Positions 1 through 11,510 of a stretch of DNA of 64,000 nt are shown here, piece by piece (position 1 is the stretch's first letter; each line of letters begins with the position of its first letter). The notes beneath the pieces were generated by a model, which did no database searches, was not told where the DNA came from, and saw only the letters and a list, made by a program, of their open reading frames with translations. Source of the DNA: Cherax quadricarinatus (taxonomy: Eukaryota; Arthropoda; Malacostraca; Decapoda; Parastacidae); the NCBI RefSeq assembly GCF_038502225.1, contig NC_091390.1:11941100-12005099 (forward strand), read 5' to 3'. The translations under genes were made by a program, and so were the position numbers.

Positions 1-2657
1 AGTAACACATACAGAGTCTGTTTGGATAGAATTTTCAGAGGGGCATGAAAAATTAATTTTAGGTGTGATATACCGTCCCCCAAATTTAGATAGGGACCAG
101 GGGAGACTACTATGGGAGGAAATTGTTAGGGCCACAAGGCACGATAATGTAGTAATTCTAGGAGACTTTAACTTTAGTCATATTGATTGGAATTTCTTGA
201 CTGGGAATTTAGAATCATACGATTTCTTAGAAGTAGTTCAGGATTGTTTTTTGAAGCAGTTTGTGACAGAACCTACAAGGGGTAATAACCTGCTTGACTT
301 AGTTCTGGCAAACAATGAATCCCTTGTTAATAATTTAGAAGTTTCAGAGGAACTGGGTGCTAGCGACCACAAATCAATTACATTTAGAATTGAATGGAAG
401 TATGATAGTAGGGATAACTCAGTAACAGTCCCAGATTTTCGCTTAGCAGATTACGATGGGCTTAGAGAACACTTATCATCTGTTGACTGGGGTAACGAAG
501 AGAGCTATCAATATGACAGTTTTCTGAACACAATACATGCTGCTCAAAGAACGTTTATCCCTTATAAGGAAATTAGATCAAATAGAAATGACCCAAAATG
601 GATGAATAATAGGCTGAAATATCTACTAGGGCATAAGAAAGGAATTTATAGGCGTATCAAAAGAGGCGAGGGTCATCTTATGAATCAGTATATTGACATT
701 AAGAGGGACATTAAAAAGGGGATAAGAAAAGCTAAAAGGGACTATGAAATTAAAGTTGCTAGGGATTCTAAAACTAACCCAAAAAGTTTTTTCCAGGTAT
801 ATAGAACAAAAGTCAGAGATAAGATAGGTCCCCTTAAAAATAACTATGGGCATCTTACTGACAAAGAGAATGAAATGTGCTCGATTTTAAATAATTATTT
901 TCTCTCGGTTTTTACACAGGAAGACACTAATAATATTCCGGTAATTAATTTTTATAGTGGATCAGAAGAAGATAAATTATGTAACATCACAGTCACTAGT
1001 GAAATGGTTGTGAAGCAGATAGACCGACTGAAGCAAAATAAGTCACCGGGTCCTGATGAGGTTTTTTCAAGGGTTCTTAAGGAATGCAAAATGGAAGTCT
1101 GTGAACCATTAACTAATATTTTTAATTTATCTCTTCAAACAGGTGTAGTGTCTGATATGTGGAAGATGGCTAATGTAATTCCTATTTTTAAAACAGGGGA
1201 CAAGTCGTTACCGTCAAATTACCGCCCAATAAGCCTGACCTCAATTGTAGGCAAATTACTAGAGTCAATTATAGCTGAGATTATAAGAAGCCATCTCGAT
1301 AAGCATAGCTTGATTAATGATACTCAGCATGGATTCACAAGAGGCCGGTCTTGTCTAACTAATTTATTAACTTTCTTCAGTAAAGCTTTTGAGGCTGTTG
1401 ACCACGATAAAGAATTTGATATTGTTTACTTAGATTTTAGTAAGGCATTTGATAGAGTTCCGCACCAAAGACTGTTGAAGAAAGTAGCAGCTCATGGCAT
1501 TGGGGGAAGGGTGCTCTCGTGGATCGAATCATGGCTCACAGACAGGAAGCAGAGAGTGTCCATAAATGGGGTTAAATCCGAGTGGGGATCAGTAACAAGT
1601 GGCGTTCCACAGGGATCAGTCTTGGGCCCGTTGTTGTTTATAATATATATCAATGATCTTGATGAAGGAATTACTAGTGATATGAGCAAATTCGCCGATG
1701 ACACGAAGATAGGTAGGATAATTGATTCAAACGTAGATGTTAGGGAACTTCAGGAGGATTTAGACAAACTCTACTCTTGGTCAGAAAAGTGGCAGATGCA
1801 GTTCAATGTAGATAAATGCAAGGTTCTGAAGCTCGGGAGTGTCCATAACCCTAGCACTTATAAGTTAAATAATGTAGAACTTAGCCATACAGATTGCGAA
1901 AAGGACTTGGGGGTTATGGTAAGCAGCAACCTTAAACCAAGACAGCAATGCCTAAGCGTACGTAATAAGGCAAATAGATTACTGGGATTTATATCAAGAA
2001 GTGTAAGCAACAGAAGTCCAGAGGTCATACTGCAGCTTTATACATCATTAGTAAGGCCTCACCTAGATTATGCAGCTCAATTCTGGTCTCCATATTACAG
2101 AATGGACATAAATTCGTTAGAAAACATTCAGCGTAGGATGACTAAATTAATACATAGCATTAGAAATCTTCCTTATGAAGAAAGATTGAAGACTCTTAAG
2201 TTACATTCACTTGTTAGACGAAGAATGAGGGGAGACCTGATCGAAGTGTATAAGTGGAAGATAGGTATTAATAAAGGGGATATTAACAAGGTCTTGAGGA
2301 TATCTCTCCAAGAGAGAACCCGCAGTAATGGATTTAAATTAGATAAGTTTAGATTTAGAAAGGACATAGGAAAGTATTGGTTTGGAAATAGGGTAGTTGA
2401 TGAGTGGAACAGTCTACCTAGTTGGGTTATTGAGGCTAGGACTTTGGGTAGTTTCAAATTTAGGTTGGATAAGTACATGAGTGGGAGGGGTTGGATTTGA
2501 GTGGGACTTGCACATCGGAGCTTGTTTCTTGGGTGGCATTGAAAATTGGGTTGGTCAAATGTTTGTTAGTGGGATGAATTGTAAAGGACCTGCCTAGTAT
2601 GGGCCAACAGGCCTGCTGCAGTGTTCCTCCTTTCTTATGTTCTTATGTTCTTATGTT
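1..2657 (+). mobile_element. CR1-type LINE, copy C (5' part outside window)
   Basis: Non-LTR retrotransposon reading rightwards. It carries the second half of the endonuclease and the whole reverse transcriptase, a short 3' UTR, and ends in three copies of the 8-bp unit TTCTTATG (about 2634-2657). An octamer microsatellite instead of poly(A) is the known 3' end of CR1 elements. It is nearly identical to copy A at 40159-43714 on the other strand, so both are young. The 5' end lies left of the window. Confidence 0.9.
2..2500 (+). CDS. CR1 ORF2: endonuclease (partial) and reverse transcriptase
   Basis: The frame is open from base 2 to a TGA at 2498-2500, 832 codons with no break, and continues off the left edge. 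Visible endonuclease motifs are GDFN (catalytic Asp/Asn block) and the terminal SDH. RT blocks follow: KSPGPDEV, NYRPISLTS, QHGFTRGRSCLTNLL, YLDFSKAFDRVPH, GVPQGSVLGPLLF and the catalytic FADD (codon at 1691). The C-terminal region ends GNRVVDEWNSLP...LDKYMSG. The protein would nick target DNA and reverse-transcribe its own RNA in the nucleus. Copy A has two stop codons at positions intact here, so this copy is the better preserved one. Whether the 5' part is intact cannot be seen. Confidence 0.92.
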   Translation, partial: VTHTESVWIEFSEGHEKLILGVIYRPPNLDRDQGRLLWEEIVRATRHDNVVILGDFNFSHIDWNFLTGNLESYDFLEVVQDCFLKQFVTEPTRGNNLLDLVLANNESLVNNLEVSEELGASDHKSITFRIEWKYDSRDNSVTVPDFRLADYDGLREHLSSVDWGNEESYQYDSFLNTIHAAQRTFIPYKEIRSNRNDPKWMNNRLKYLLGHKKGIYRRIKRGEGHLMNQYIDIKRDIKKGIRKAKRDYEIKVARDSKTNPKSFFQVYRTKVRDKIGPLKNNYGHLTDKENEMCSILNNYFLSVFTQEDTNNIPVINFYSGSEEDKLCNITVTSEMVVKQIDRLKQNKSPGPDEVFSRVLKECKMEVCEPLTNIFNLSLQTGVVSDMWKMANVIPIFKTGDKSLPSNYRPISLTSIVGKLLESIIAEIIRSHLDKHSLINDTQHGFTRGRSCLTNLLTFFSKAFEAVDHDKEFDIVYLDFSKAFDRVPHQRLLKKVAAHGIGGRVLSWIESWLTDRKQRVSINGVKSEWGSVTSGVPQGSVLGPLLFIIYINDLDEGITSDMSKFADDTKIGRIIDSNVDVRELQEDLDKLYSWSEKWQMQFNVDKCKVLKLGSVHNPSTYKLNNVELSHTDCEKDLGVMVSSNLKPRQQCLSVRNKANRLLGFISRSVSNRSPEVILQLYTSLVRPHLDYAAQFWSPYYRMDINSLENIQRRMTKLIHSIRNLPYEERLKTLKLHSLVRRRMRGDLIEVYKWKIGINKGDINKVLRISLQERTRSNGFKLDKFRFRKDIGKYWFGNRVVDEWNSLPSWVIEARTLGSFKFRLDKYMSGRGWI

Positions 2658-2693
2658 AAGACACACCTCTGACAAGATAGTGATGGAGTGAAT
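2658..2693 (+). mobile_element. RTE LINE 3' UTR fragment
   Basis: The bases between the CR1 tail and the gap (ending GTGATGGAGTGAAT) match the 3' UTR of the RTE element at 7331-7370. Copy C may have inserted into an older RTE tail, but the gap hides the rest. Confidence 0.5.
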
Positions 2694-2793
2694 NNNNNNN
2701 NNNNNNNNNNNNNNNNNNNNNNNNNNNNNNNNNNNNNNNNNNNNNNNNNNNNNNNNNNNNNNNNNNNNNNNNNNNNNNNNNNNNNNNNNNNNN
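2694..2793. other. assembly gap, 100 N
   Basis: Exactly 100 unknown bases, a conventional placeholder for a gap of unknown size. Features on the two sides may not be adjacent in the genome. Confidence 0.99.
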
Positions 2794-2828
2794 GTAATAA
2801 CGATGGAAAATGCTCAATACTGTGGCTG

Positions 2829-2829
<1 letters not shown>

Positions 2830-2896
<67 letters not shown>
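2830..2896. repeat. (AAT)n microsatellite
   Basis: About 22 AAT units, followed by AT-rich unique-looking sequence to about 3150 in which I see no gene. Confidence 0.95.
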
Positions 2897-3150
2897 GTGA
2901 TAATAGTTATTAAAATAAAAATATTAATGATAATATTTTGAAAAATAATAATTATTTTTGTTGTGATAATTATAATAGTTAAAATATAATAATTACAATA
3001 TATTAAAAAAATAATAATCATAATAATAATTAAGATGGACGACAGTAACAATAATTAGAATAATAAACTTGGATACTTATTAATATTGCTAATTTTCTGT
3101 CAACATTAAATTCAATCTTATGGTAAAGCTGCGTTAAATTTATAATACTG

Positions 3151-3625
3151 TGTTAATGTTAACAGTGGAGGCTGCAGGGTAAAATGACCACTGTTAACAT
3201 GTGCAGTAAGGGTCACATCTTTCAACTCCTGTTGTTAATACTAACAGTGGAGGCTGTAGGGTAAAATGACCACTGTTAACATGTGCAGTAAGGGTCACAT
3301 CTTTCAACTCCTGTTGTTAATACTAACAGCTTAGGCTGCAGGGAGAAGTGACCACTGTTAACATGTGCAGTAAGGGTCACATCTTTCAACTCCTGTTGTT
3401 AATACTAACAGTGGAGGCTGTAGGGTAAAATGACCACTGTTAACATGTGCAGTAAGGGTCACATCTTTCAATTCCTGTTGTTAATACTAACAGTGGAGGC
3501 TGCAGGGAGAAGTGACCACTGTTAACATGTGCAGTAAGGGTCACATCTTTCAACTCCTGTTGCTAATACTAACAGTGGAGGCTGCAGGGAAAAATGACCA
3601 CTGTTAACAGGGACAGTAAGGGTAA
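3151..3625. repeat. 82-bp satellite, about 6 copies
   Basis: Units begin AACAGTGGAGGCTGCAGGG at 3161, 3243, 3325, 3407, 3489 and 3571, a spacing of exactly 82 bp; the last copy decays after about 3608. Each unit contains TGTTAATACTAACA and ACTGTTAACATG, both near-palindromic. No coding frame is conserved. Confidence 0.93.
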
Positions 3626-3726
3626 CAACCCTTCCAGCAGATCCCTAAATTAGAAGGGATAAGGAATGAGGGGTAAGATGGGTTACCCAGGGTATGGGCG
3701 AGGGTGTACAAACACAATACCGTGAC

Positions 3727-3884
3727 CTGGAGTTTACCTGGAGGGTATTCCTGGGATCAACGCCCTCGTGGCCCGGTCTATGACAAGGCCTTCCGGTGGA
3801 TTAGGGCCTGATCAACTGGGCTGTTACTGCTGGCTGCACGTAGTCCAATATACGATCCACAGCCCGGTTGATCCGACACTGACT
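3727..3884 (+). repeat. dispersed short repeat 'TTACCTGGAGG...CGGCCCGGTC'
   Basis: A G+C-rich module (TTACCTGGAGGGTATTCC, then GATCAACGCC and GGCCCGGTC, then CTGATCAACTGGGCTGTTACT) that also occurs at 19875-20130 (minus), 32625-32690, 38090-38155 and 60673-60760. Its insertion inside an RNase H LINE at 60673 shows that it is mobile. Class is unknown to me; SINE or small non-autonomous element are both possible. Confidence 0.65.
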
Positions 3885-4113
3885 TTAGATATCTGAAGAG
3901 GCTACAAGCCTGGTCTAGAGATTGGCTCCTGGAGTTCAACTCCAAGTGCAGAGTCATGAAGATCTGAGGAGGGCAAAGAAAACCGCTGACGGAGTACAGT
4001 CTAGGGGGCCAGAGGCTACAAACCTCACTCAGGGAAAAGGATCTTGGGGTAAGCATAATACCGAGCACATCTCCTGAGGCGCACATCAACCAAATAACTG
4101 CGGCAGCTTACGG
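3885..4113 (+). pseudogene. reverse-transcriptase relic
   Basis: Broken translation gives the series LQAWSRDWLLEF, then FADD-distal motifs equivalent to SLREKDLGVSI and AHINQITAAAY. These match the better copy on the minus strand at 35981-37051. Frames change and stops are present. Only the RT thumb region remains. Confidence 0.75.
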
Positions 4114-4317
4114 GCATTCAAAATACCACTAACGTGAGCACTCACAATCTTTCCGACAGAGAACTTAAATCCTGATGAAATTTCACAGACCTTGAAAAAT
4201 GGCAGAAATAGATTATCTACTAAAACGAGGCAGTAGAGCAATGACAATAAATAACAGACTAGAGACAAAAATATATAATACCGTGTCTGAGACAATTCAC
4301 AAATAACCCGCACCTAT

Positions 4318-4490
4318 GTTGGGTAAGAGGACACAAGTGCAACTAATTTGACATTTTGTTGTGGCAACGTTTCGCTCTCCAGAAGCTTTATCAAGCCGTA
4401 ATGGCTTGACAAAGTTCCTGGAGAGCGAAACGTTGCCACAATAAAATGTCAAATTAGATGCACTTGTGTCCTTTTACCTAACATATTGTC
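4318..4490. repeat. hammerhead-like repeat type 3, inverted pair
   Basis: Two copies head to head: minus 4318-4400 and plus 4401-4490. The plus copy reads TTGACAAAG, a TCCTGGAGA hairpin, GCGAAACGTT, then GCCACAATAAAATGTC and GCACTTGTGTCC. TGGC just before the core pairs with GCCA just after CGAAACGTT. A similar copy is at 12460-12560. Confidence 0.75.
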
Positions 4491-4520
4491 GATTATTACC
4501 AACATTAATACAACCTGCAC

Positions 4521-4626
4521 CTAGGAGAGAGAAGCTTACGACGACGTTTCGACCATTTACAAGTCACAGTGTGACCTGTAAAGGGTCCAAGTCGGACCGA
4601 AACGTCGTCATAAGCTTCTACTCGCT
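4521..4626. repeat. hammerhead-like repeat type 5, inverted pair
   Basis: Imperfect palindrome with AGAAGCTTACGACGACGTTT on the left and its complement on the right. The plus copy has CTGTAAA, a GGGTCC/GGACC hairpin and GAAACGTC; the flanks TGAC and GTCA are complementary. Confidence 0.65.
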
Positions 4627-4629
4627 TAT

Positions 4630-4806
4630 TCAAGAATTGAGACACTTATGCAACATATGGGAATCTTTACTGAAGAAACGTTTCGCCACACAGTGACTTC
4701 ATCAGTCCAATACAAAGCAGGAAGGTGTAAGGGAGGAAGGAGGAGTTTGAGATAATCAGTCCCTCAGCCTGGAATTGACGTGTTCAGTCCACCACTCTTG
4801 CTGCGA
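4630..4806 (-). repeat. hammerhead-like repeat type 1
   Basis: Minus-strand copy. Core CTGATGA at 4699-4705 and GAAA at 4681-4684, read on the minus strand, separated by a GTCAC/GTGGC hairpin and followed by an AATAAAG-like tail and GCATAAGTGTCTCAATTC. It keeps the upstream module GGCTGAGGGACTGATTA. Confidence 0.75.
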
Positions 4807-4848
4807 AGTGAAATTACTAACTTTATGGAAGAGCATCACTTGCATCAA

Positions 4849-5343
4849 TCAAACCAACATAGACCATACCCCCGGCCGGGATTGAACCCGCGGTCATAGA
4901 GTCTCAAAACTCCAGCCCGTCGCGTTAGCCACTAGACCAGCTAGCCACAATAAGATTCATCCAACTAGGTATATTTCTACACCATAGGAAGGTTAGCATA
5001 AGCCACCACTGTGACCACAAATGCAAGTTTTTACAGACGAATCTCCAGCTAGCGTGGCCGTGACGAACTCTAGCTCAGAGTTGAGCTAGAGTTCGTCACG
5101 GCCACGCTAGCTGGAGATTCGTCTGTAAAAACTTGCATTTGTGGTCACAGAGGTGCCTGTGCTAACTTTCCTATGGTGTAGAAATATACCTAGTTGGATG
5201 AATCTTATTGTGGCTAGCTGGTCTAGTGGCTAACGCGACGGGCTGGAGTTTTGAGACTCTATGACCGCGGGTTCAATCCCGGCCGGGGGTATGGTTTATT
5301 TGCAATCGTGTCATTACGATTTCTTGAGTCAAACCAACATAGA
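4849..5343. mobile_element. inverted (palindromic) tRNA-SINE dimer with 15-bp target duplication
   Basis: Two tRNA-derived SINE copies lie head to head. Left arm is about 4864-5077, right arm 5082-5296, with a 4-base spacer GAGT and only a few differences between arms. Each arm ends in a tRNA-like part (A-box-like TGGTCTAGTGGC, B box GGGTTCAATCC). The direct repeat TCAAACCAACATAGA occurs at 4849-4863 and 5329-5343 and brackets both arms together, so the dimer inserted as one unit. Confidence 0.88.
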
Positions 5344-5345
5344 TT

Positions 5346-5908
5346 TAGAACGGAAACATCTTGTCACAGTTACTAAACCAAATGCAAAATGCACATGTTT
5401 TATAGCTATACAGATATTTGCAAAGACATATGTTATCGTGGAGTGATGACACAAACTGAAGGCGACAGGAATAAACGGGAAAATTAGCAAATTACAATTG
5501 ATTTTCTGACAAAAACAGTACCTGTGGTAGAAAAGTAAACAGTATCCTTGATCAGTGTAAAAATCACAGTACCACAAGATACCATCCTGGTACCTTTACC
5601 TATATCACAAAACACTGGACACTGTACCAGGATTTGCGGGTATTGTCATAATAAGTGTGAAAATCACCTCGATATAAGACAGAGAAAAATTACAAGGTGA
5701 CGTAAACATATTTTACCAGTTGGCAGTTAAGAATTACATGACTTAAATTAGTAACATGTTCCAATTGCTTCGAAACGGGAAAAAAATATTCAAGAGGGAC
5801 ACTGGGTAGAAATCGTAAGAGTAACACGAAACAGAAAGACAGGAACATGCATGTTGTGCGTATTTCGAGAGAGTGTGCTTGTTCGAACCATTCCGTGGGC
5901 TGACACAT
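5346..5908. other. no recognisable feature
   Basis: Moderately AT-rich sequence. Short inverted patches such as ACCATCCTGGTACC are present. Frames open here are short and have no features that I recognise. Confidence 0.5.
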
Positions 5909-5911
<3 letters not shown>

Positions 5912-6003
<92 letters not shown>

Positions 6004-6022
6004 AAATAAATATATATATATA
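5912..6022. repeat. (TA)n microsatellite
   Basis: About 44 TA units followed by CTAAATAAA and a further TA run. It directly abuts the truncated RTE element. Confidence 0.97.
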
Positions 6023-7540
<1,518 letters not shown>

Positions 7541-7852
7541 GAAAGCCGCTTGTTATGCTGCGCATTTCCCGCAAATTAGGTCAGTTTTGTGTCAGGATGC
7601 GACCCACACCAGTCCACTAACACCCAGCATGCCACCCACACCAGTCCACTAACACCCAGGATGCCACCCACACCAGTCCGCTAACACCCAGGTACCCATT
7701 TTAAACTGATAGGTGAACAGGGACACCACGTGTCTTATGGAAACACGTCCCTAATGTTTACCAGCCGTACCGAAGGAGATTCGAACCCCGGACGTCAGTG
7801 TGTGAGCTGAGAACGCTAGCGGTCGATTAGGATTAAGGTCTGAGCTACCGTG
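7541..7852 (-). mobile_element. minisatellite-bearing tRNA-SINE, short form (3 units)
   Basis: Read on the minus strand: a tRNA-like head (GGTAGCTCAGA as A box, GGGGTTCGAATCTCC as B box), a body with GTTTCCATAAGACACGTGG and AAAATGGGTACCTGGGTGTTA, three copies of a 32-bp unit (GGACTGGTGTGGGT...CATCC), and the core CAAAACTGACCTAATTTGCG. It shows the unexpanded state of the long arrays at 24005-25744 and 33490-35290. Confidence 0.85.
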
Positions 7853-7957
7853 TTGGATAAAGTTATCAAGGCTGCCTTAACACGAGGTTGGATAAGGTTA
7901 TCAAGGCTGCCTTAACACGAGGTTGGATAAGGTTATCAAGGCTGCCTTAACACAAAG
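7853..7957. repeat. 35-bp tandem repeat, 3 copies
   Basis: Units starting TTGGATAAGGTTATCAAGG at 7853, 7888 and 7923, nearly identical. Confidence 0.92.
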
Positions 7958-7982
7958 TTATGTCTGTGAGATGTTATAAAAC

Positions 7983-8225
7983 CACACCACGGACGGGGTT
8001 AGAACCTGCGACCAGAGAGTCACGGCCATGCTAGCGGGAGATTCCACTGTAAAAACTTGCATTTGTGGTCACAGTGGTGGCCTATGCTAACCTTCCTATG
8101 GTGTAGAAATATACCTAGTTTAATGAATCTCATTGTTGCTAGCTGGTCCAGTGGCTAAAGCGTCGATCTGGAGTTTTATGACTCTCTTACCGCGGGTTCT
8201 ATCCCCGCCCGTGATATGGTTTTCA
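7983..8225. mobile_element. inverted tRNA-SINE dimer, degraded
   Basis: A short minus-strand tRNA-like end (GGGGTTAGAACCTGCG) is joined to an almost full plus-strand copy (GTAAAAACTTGCATTTGTGG through CGCGGGTTCTATCCCCGCC). Same family as 4849-5343. I could not find a clear target duplication. Confidence 0.7.
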
Positions 8226-8487
8226 GGTATCTTATCAGTACAACCATCATTGTTGTCTTTATTATAACACTTCTCTTATTTACACTTTTCCTACGTTTTT
8301 ATTACTCTTTTCATTTATATTTTCTTGTTTTTTTCGCTTCATCTTTCCTTTATTCTTCTTGTTTCCTTCTTCTTCTCCTTGTTTTCGTCTCCTTATTATT
8401 GATGATCATTTTCTCCTTCGTTATCACCGACTATCTATTTAATTATCATCAAGGGCAGATCTTAATGGTTATACTATTTTATTTTAT

Positions 8488-8839
8488 TTCTTTTCTGCAA
8501 ACCATACCACGGGTGGGGATAGAACCCACGGTCAGAGAGTCATAAAACTCCAGACCGACGCTTTAGCCACTGGACCAGCTGCTACAATAAGATTCATTCA
8601 ACTAGGTATGTTTCTACACCATAGGAACGTTAGCATAGGCCCCCCACTGTGACCACAAATGCATGTTTTTACAGATGAATCTCCAGTTAGCGTGGCCGTG
8701 ACGAACTCTAGCTCAAGTCCCCTCAAAGTGAACGCGTCGGTCTGGAGTTTTGAGACTGCTCGCGGGTTCTAACCCCACCAGTGGTATAGTTTGTTTTGCA
8801 ATCGTGTCATTACGATTTCGTGAGTCATGTTCTTTTCTG
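8488..8839. mobile_element. inverted tRNA-SINE dimer with 10-bp target duplication
   Basis: Minus-strand SINE copy 8498 to about 8713 joined to a truncated plus-strand copy running to 8829 (ends ATTTCGTGAGTCATG). The direct repeat TTCTTTTCTG occurs at 8488-8497 and 8830-8839, outside both arms. It is a second dimer that moved as one unit. The T-rich stretch to its left (8226-8487) holds nothing recognisable. Confidence 0.82.
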
Positions 8840-8965
8840 TGTTATTTCCCTCTCAACTTCCATCATCCGATCGTATTCAAATTTTTAGAGATTGTGTATA
8901 GTAATGGTCGTAAATACTCTGGAACACGTACAGAGGAGGATGACAAAGTTGATCCCATGTATCAG

Positions 8966-10555
8966 AAATCTTCCCTATGAGGATAGACTGAGGCCCTGAA
9001 TCTGCACTATGAGGATTGACTGAGGCCCTGAATCTGCACTATGAGGATTGACTGAGGCCCTGAATCTGCACTATGAGGATAGACTGAGGCCTTGAATCTG
9101 CACTATGAGGATAGACTGAGGCCCTGAATCTGCACTATGGGGATAGACTGAGGCCCTGAATCTGCACTATGGGGATAGACTGAGGCCCTGAATCTGCACT
9201 TTGAGGATAGACTGAGGCCCTGAATCTGCACTATGAGGATAAACTCAGGCCCTGAATCTGCACTATGAGGATAGACTGAGGCCCTGAATCTGCACTATGG
9301 GGATAGACTGAGGCCCTGAATCTGCACTTTGAGGATAGACTGAGGCCCTGAATCTGCACTATGAGGATAAACTCAGGCCCTGAATCTGCACTATGAGGAT
9401 AGACTGAGGCCCTGAATCTGCACTATGGGGATAGACTGAGGCCCTGAATCTGCACTATGAGGATAGACTGAGGCCCTGAATCTGCACTTTGAGGATAGAC
9501 TGAGGCCCTGAATCTGCACAATGAGGATAAACTCAGGCCCTGAATCTGCACTATGAGGATAGACTGAGGCCCTGAATCTGCACTTTGAGGATAGACTGAG
9601 GCCCTGAATCTGCACTATGAGGATAAACTCAGGCCCTGAATCTGCACTATGAGGATAGACTGAAGCCCTGAATCTGCACTTTGAGGATAGACTGAGGCCC
9701 TGAATCTGCACTATGAGGATAAACTCAGGCCCTGAATCTGCACTATGAGGATAAACTCAGGCCCTGAATCTGCACTATGAGGATAGACTGAGGCCCTGAA
9801 TCTGCACTTTGAGGATAGACTGAGGCCCTGAATCTGCACTATGAGGATAAACTCAGGCCCTGAATCTGCACTATGAGGATAGACTGAGGCCCTGAATCTG
9901 CACTTTGAGGATAGACTGAGGCCCTGAATCTGCACTATGAGGATAAACTCAGGCCCTAAATCTGCACTTTGAGGATAGACTGAGGCCCTGAATCTGCACT
10001 TTGAGGATAGACTGAGGCCCTGAATCTGCACTATGAGGATAGACTGAGGGCCCTGAATCTGCACTATGAGGATAGACTGAGGGCCCTGAATCTGCACTAT
10101 GAGGATAGACTGAGGGCCTTGAATCTGCACTATGAGGATAGACTGAGGCCCTGAATCTGCACTATGAGGATAGACTGAGGTCCCTGAATCTGCACTATGA
10201 GGATAGACTGAGGGCCCTGAATCTGCACTATGAGGATAGACTGAGGTCCCTGAATCTGCACTATGAGGATAGACTGAGGTCCCTGAATCTGCACTATGAG
10301 GATAGACTGAGGCCCTGAATCTGCACTATGAGGATAGACTGAGGCCCTGAATCTGCACTATGAGGATAGACTGAGGTCCCTGAATCTGCACTATGAGAAT
10401 AGACTGAGGCCCTGAATCTGCACTATGAGGATAGACTGAGGTCCCTGAATCTGCACTATGAGGATAGACTGAGGCCCTGAATCTGCACTATGAGGATAGA
10501 CTGAGGCCCTGAATCTGAACTATGAGGATAGACTGAGGTCCCTGAATCTACACTC
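8966..10555 (+). repeat. 32/33-bp minisatellite derived from CR1 ORF2, about 49 copies
   Basis: The unit is CTATGAGGATAGACTG followed by AGGCCCTGAATCTGCA. It equals 11 consecutive CR1 codons (YEDRLRALNLH), lying between the LP and SLERR codons of the flanking frame. Most units have lost one G and are 32 bp; in the right third several are 33 bp (GAGGGCCCTG or GAGGTCCCTG). In the left part a variant with AAACTCAGG recurs mostly every third unit (for example near 9529, 9623, 9719, 9845, 9942), a higher-order pattern. Confidence 0.93.
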
Positions 10556-10847
10556 TCTCGAAAGGCGTAGAATTAGGGGGGATATGATCGAGGTGTATAA
10601 ATGGAAGACAGGAATAAATAAAGGGGATGTAAATAGCGTGCTGAAAATTTCCGGCCAAGACAGGACTCGCAGCAATGGTTTCAAGTTGGAAAAATTCGGA
10701 TTCAGGAAGGATATAGGAAAGTACTGGTTTGGTAATAGAGTTGTGGATGAGTGGAAGAAACTCCCCATTACAGTAATTGAGGCTAAAACGTTGTGTAGTT
10801 TTAAAAATAGGTTAGATAAATACATGAGTGGGTGTGGGTGGGTGTGA
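10556..10847 (+). pseudogene. CR1 ORF2 C-terminus
   Basis: Open frame of about 95 codons to TGA at 10845-10847: [64 protein letters not shown]. It matches the C-termini of copies A, B and C. It has no RT catalytic domain and cannot function alone. Confidence 0.9.
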
Positions 10848-11010
10848 GTTGGACCTGACTAGCTTGTGCTGCTGGATCTGGTGCCCTGCTCCTTCCTTAA
10901 TTGAATGTGACCTGATCTGACTAGGTTGGGGCGTTGGCTTAAGCCGGTAGGAGACTTGGACCTCGCATGGGGCAGTAGGCCTGCTGCAGTGTTCCTTCTT
11001 TCTTATGTTC

Positions 11011-11013
<3 letters not shown>

Positions 11014-11106
<93 letters not shown>
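11014..11106. repeat. (TA)n microsatellite
   Basis: About 45 TA units with one AC interruption near 11090, directly after the CR1 copy D tail. Confidence 0.97.
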
Positions 11107-11453
11107 GTCGTGCCGAATATGTAAAACTGGTCAATTAGCAAGAACTCATTTAAAATTAAGTCTTTTCTAAAATTTTCTCTTATACGTTTAAAGATATATT
11201 TTTTTCATTAATGTTGATGTAAAAATTAATAATTTTGCACCAAAAGGAACTTAGAAAACTTACCTAACCTTATTATAACAAGAACAATTTATTTTAGCCT
11301 AACCCAACTAAATATATTTTAGATTTGTTTACAATAATTTAATACTAAACAAACACAGTGAAATTTATTTTTTTCGTTAGGTTGAGAATGATTTTGTCGA
11401 AATTATTGCATACACAAATTTTCACTTGTCCTATATGGCAAGATGAACGTTGC
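11107..11453. repeat. AT-rich dispersed repeat, probable
   Basis: Begins GTCGTGCCGAATATGTAAAA next to the TA tract and continues as AT-rich noncoding sequence to GGCAAGATGAACGTTGC. I remember very similar sequence as a common decapod repeat, but this window has no second copy to prove it. Confidence 0.4.
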
Positions 11454-11510
11454 TATTAAGATCCCAAGAAGTTGCAGTGTCTGACACTGCAACTTCTTGG
11501 GATCTTAATA
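11454..11510. repeat. 28-bp perfect hairpin, 1-base loop
   Basis: Arm TATTAAGATCCCAAGAAGTT... (11454-11481) is exactly complementary to 11483-11510. The right arm is the start of the hammerhead-like repeat that follows, so this may be the junction of two head-to-head copies. Confidence 0.9.

Larger units (their letters stand above)
8900..11013 (+). mobile_element. CR1-type LINE fragment, copy D
   Basis: Translation just before the array reads LEHVQRRMTKLIPCIRNLP, the RT-downstream part of CR1 ORF2. After the array it resumes with LERRRIRGDMIEVYKWK and ends in a CR1 3' UTR (GGCCTGCTGCAGTGTTCC, TTTCTTATGTTCATG). The whole fragment is therefore one CR1 3' end with an internal tandem expansion. 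Confidence 0.88.

Noticed and set aside
5214..5290. Functional tRNA gene
   Set aside because: A and B boxes are present but the acceptor and anticodon stems do not close, and the sequence is part of a repeated SINE.
9391..10130. Minus-strand frames of 106 and 139 codons
   Set aside because: Antisense reading of the CR1-derived minisatellite.
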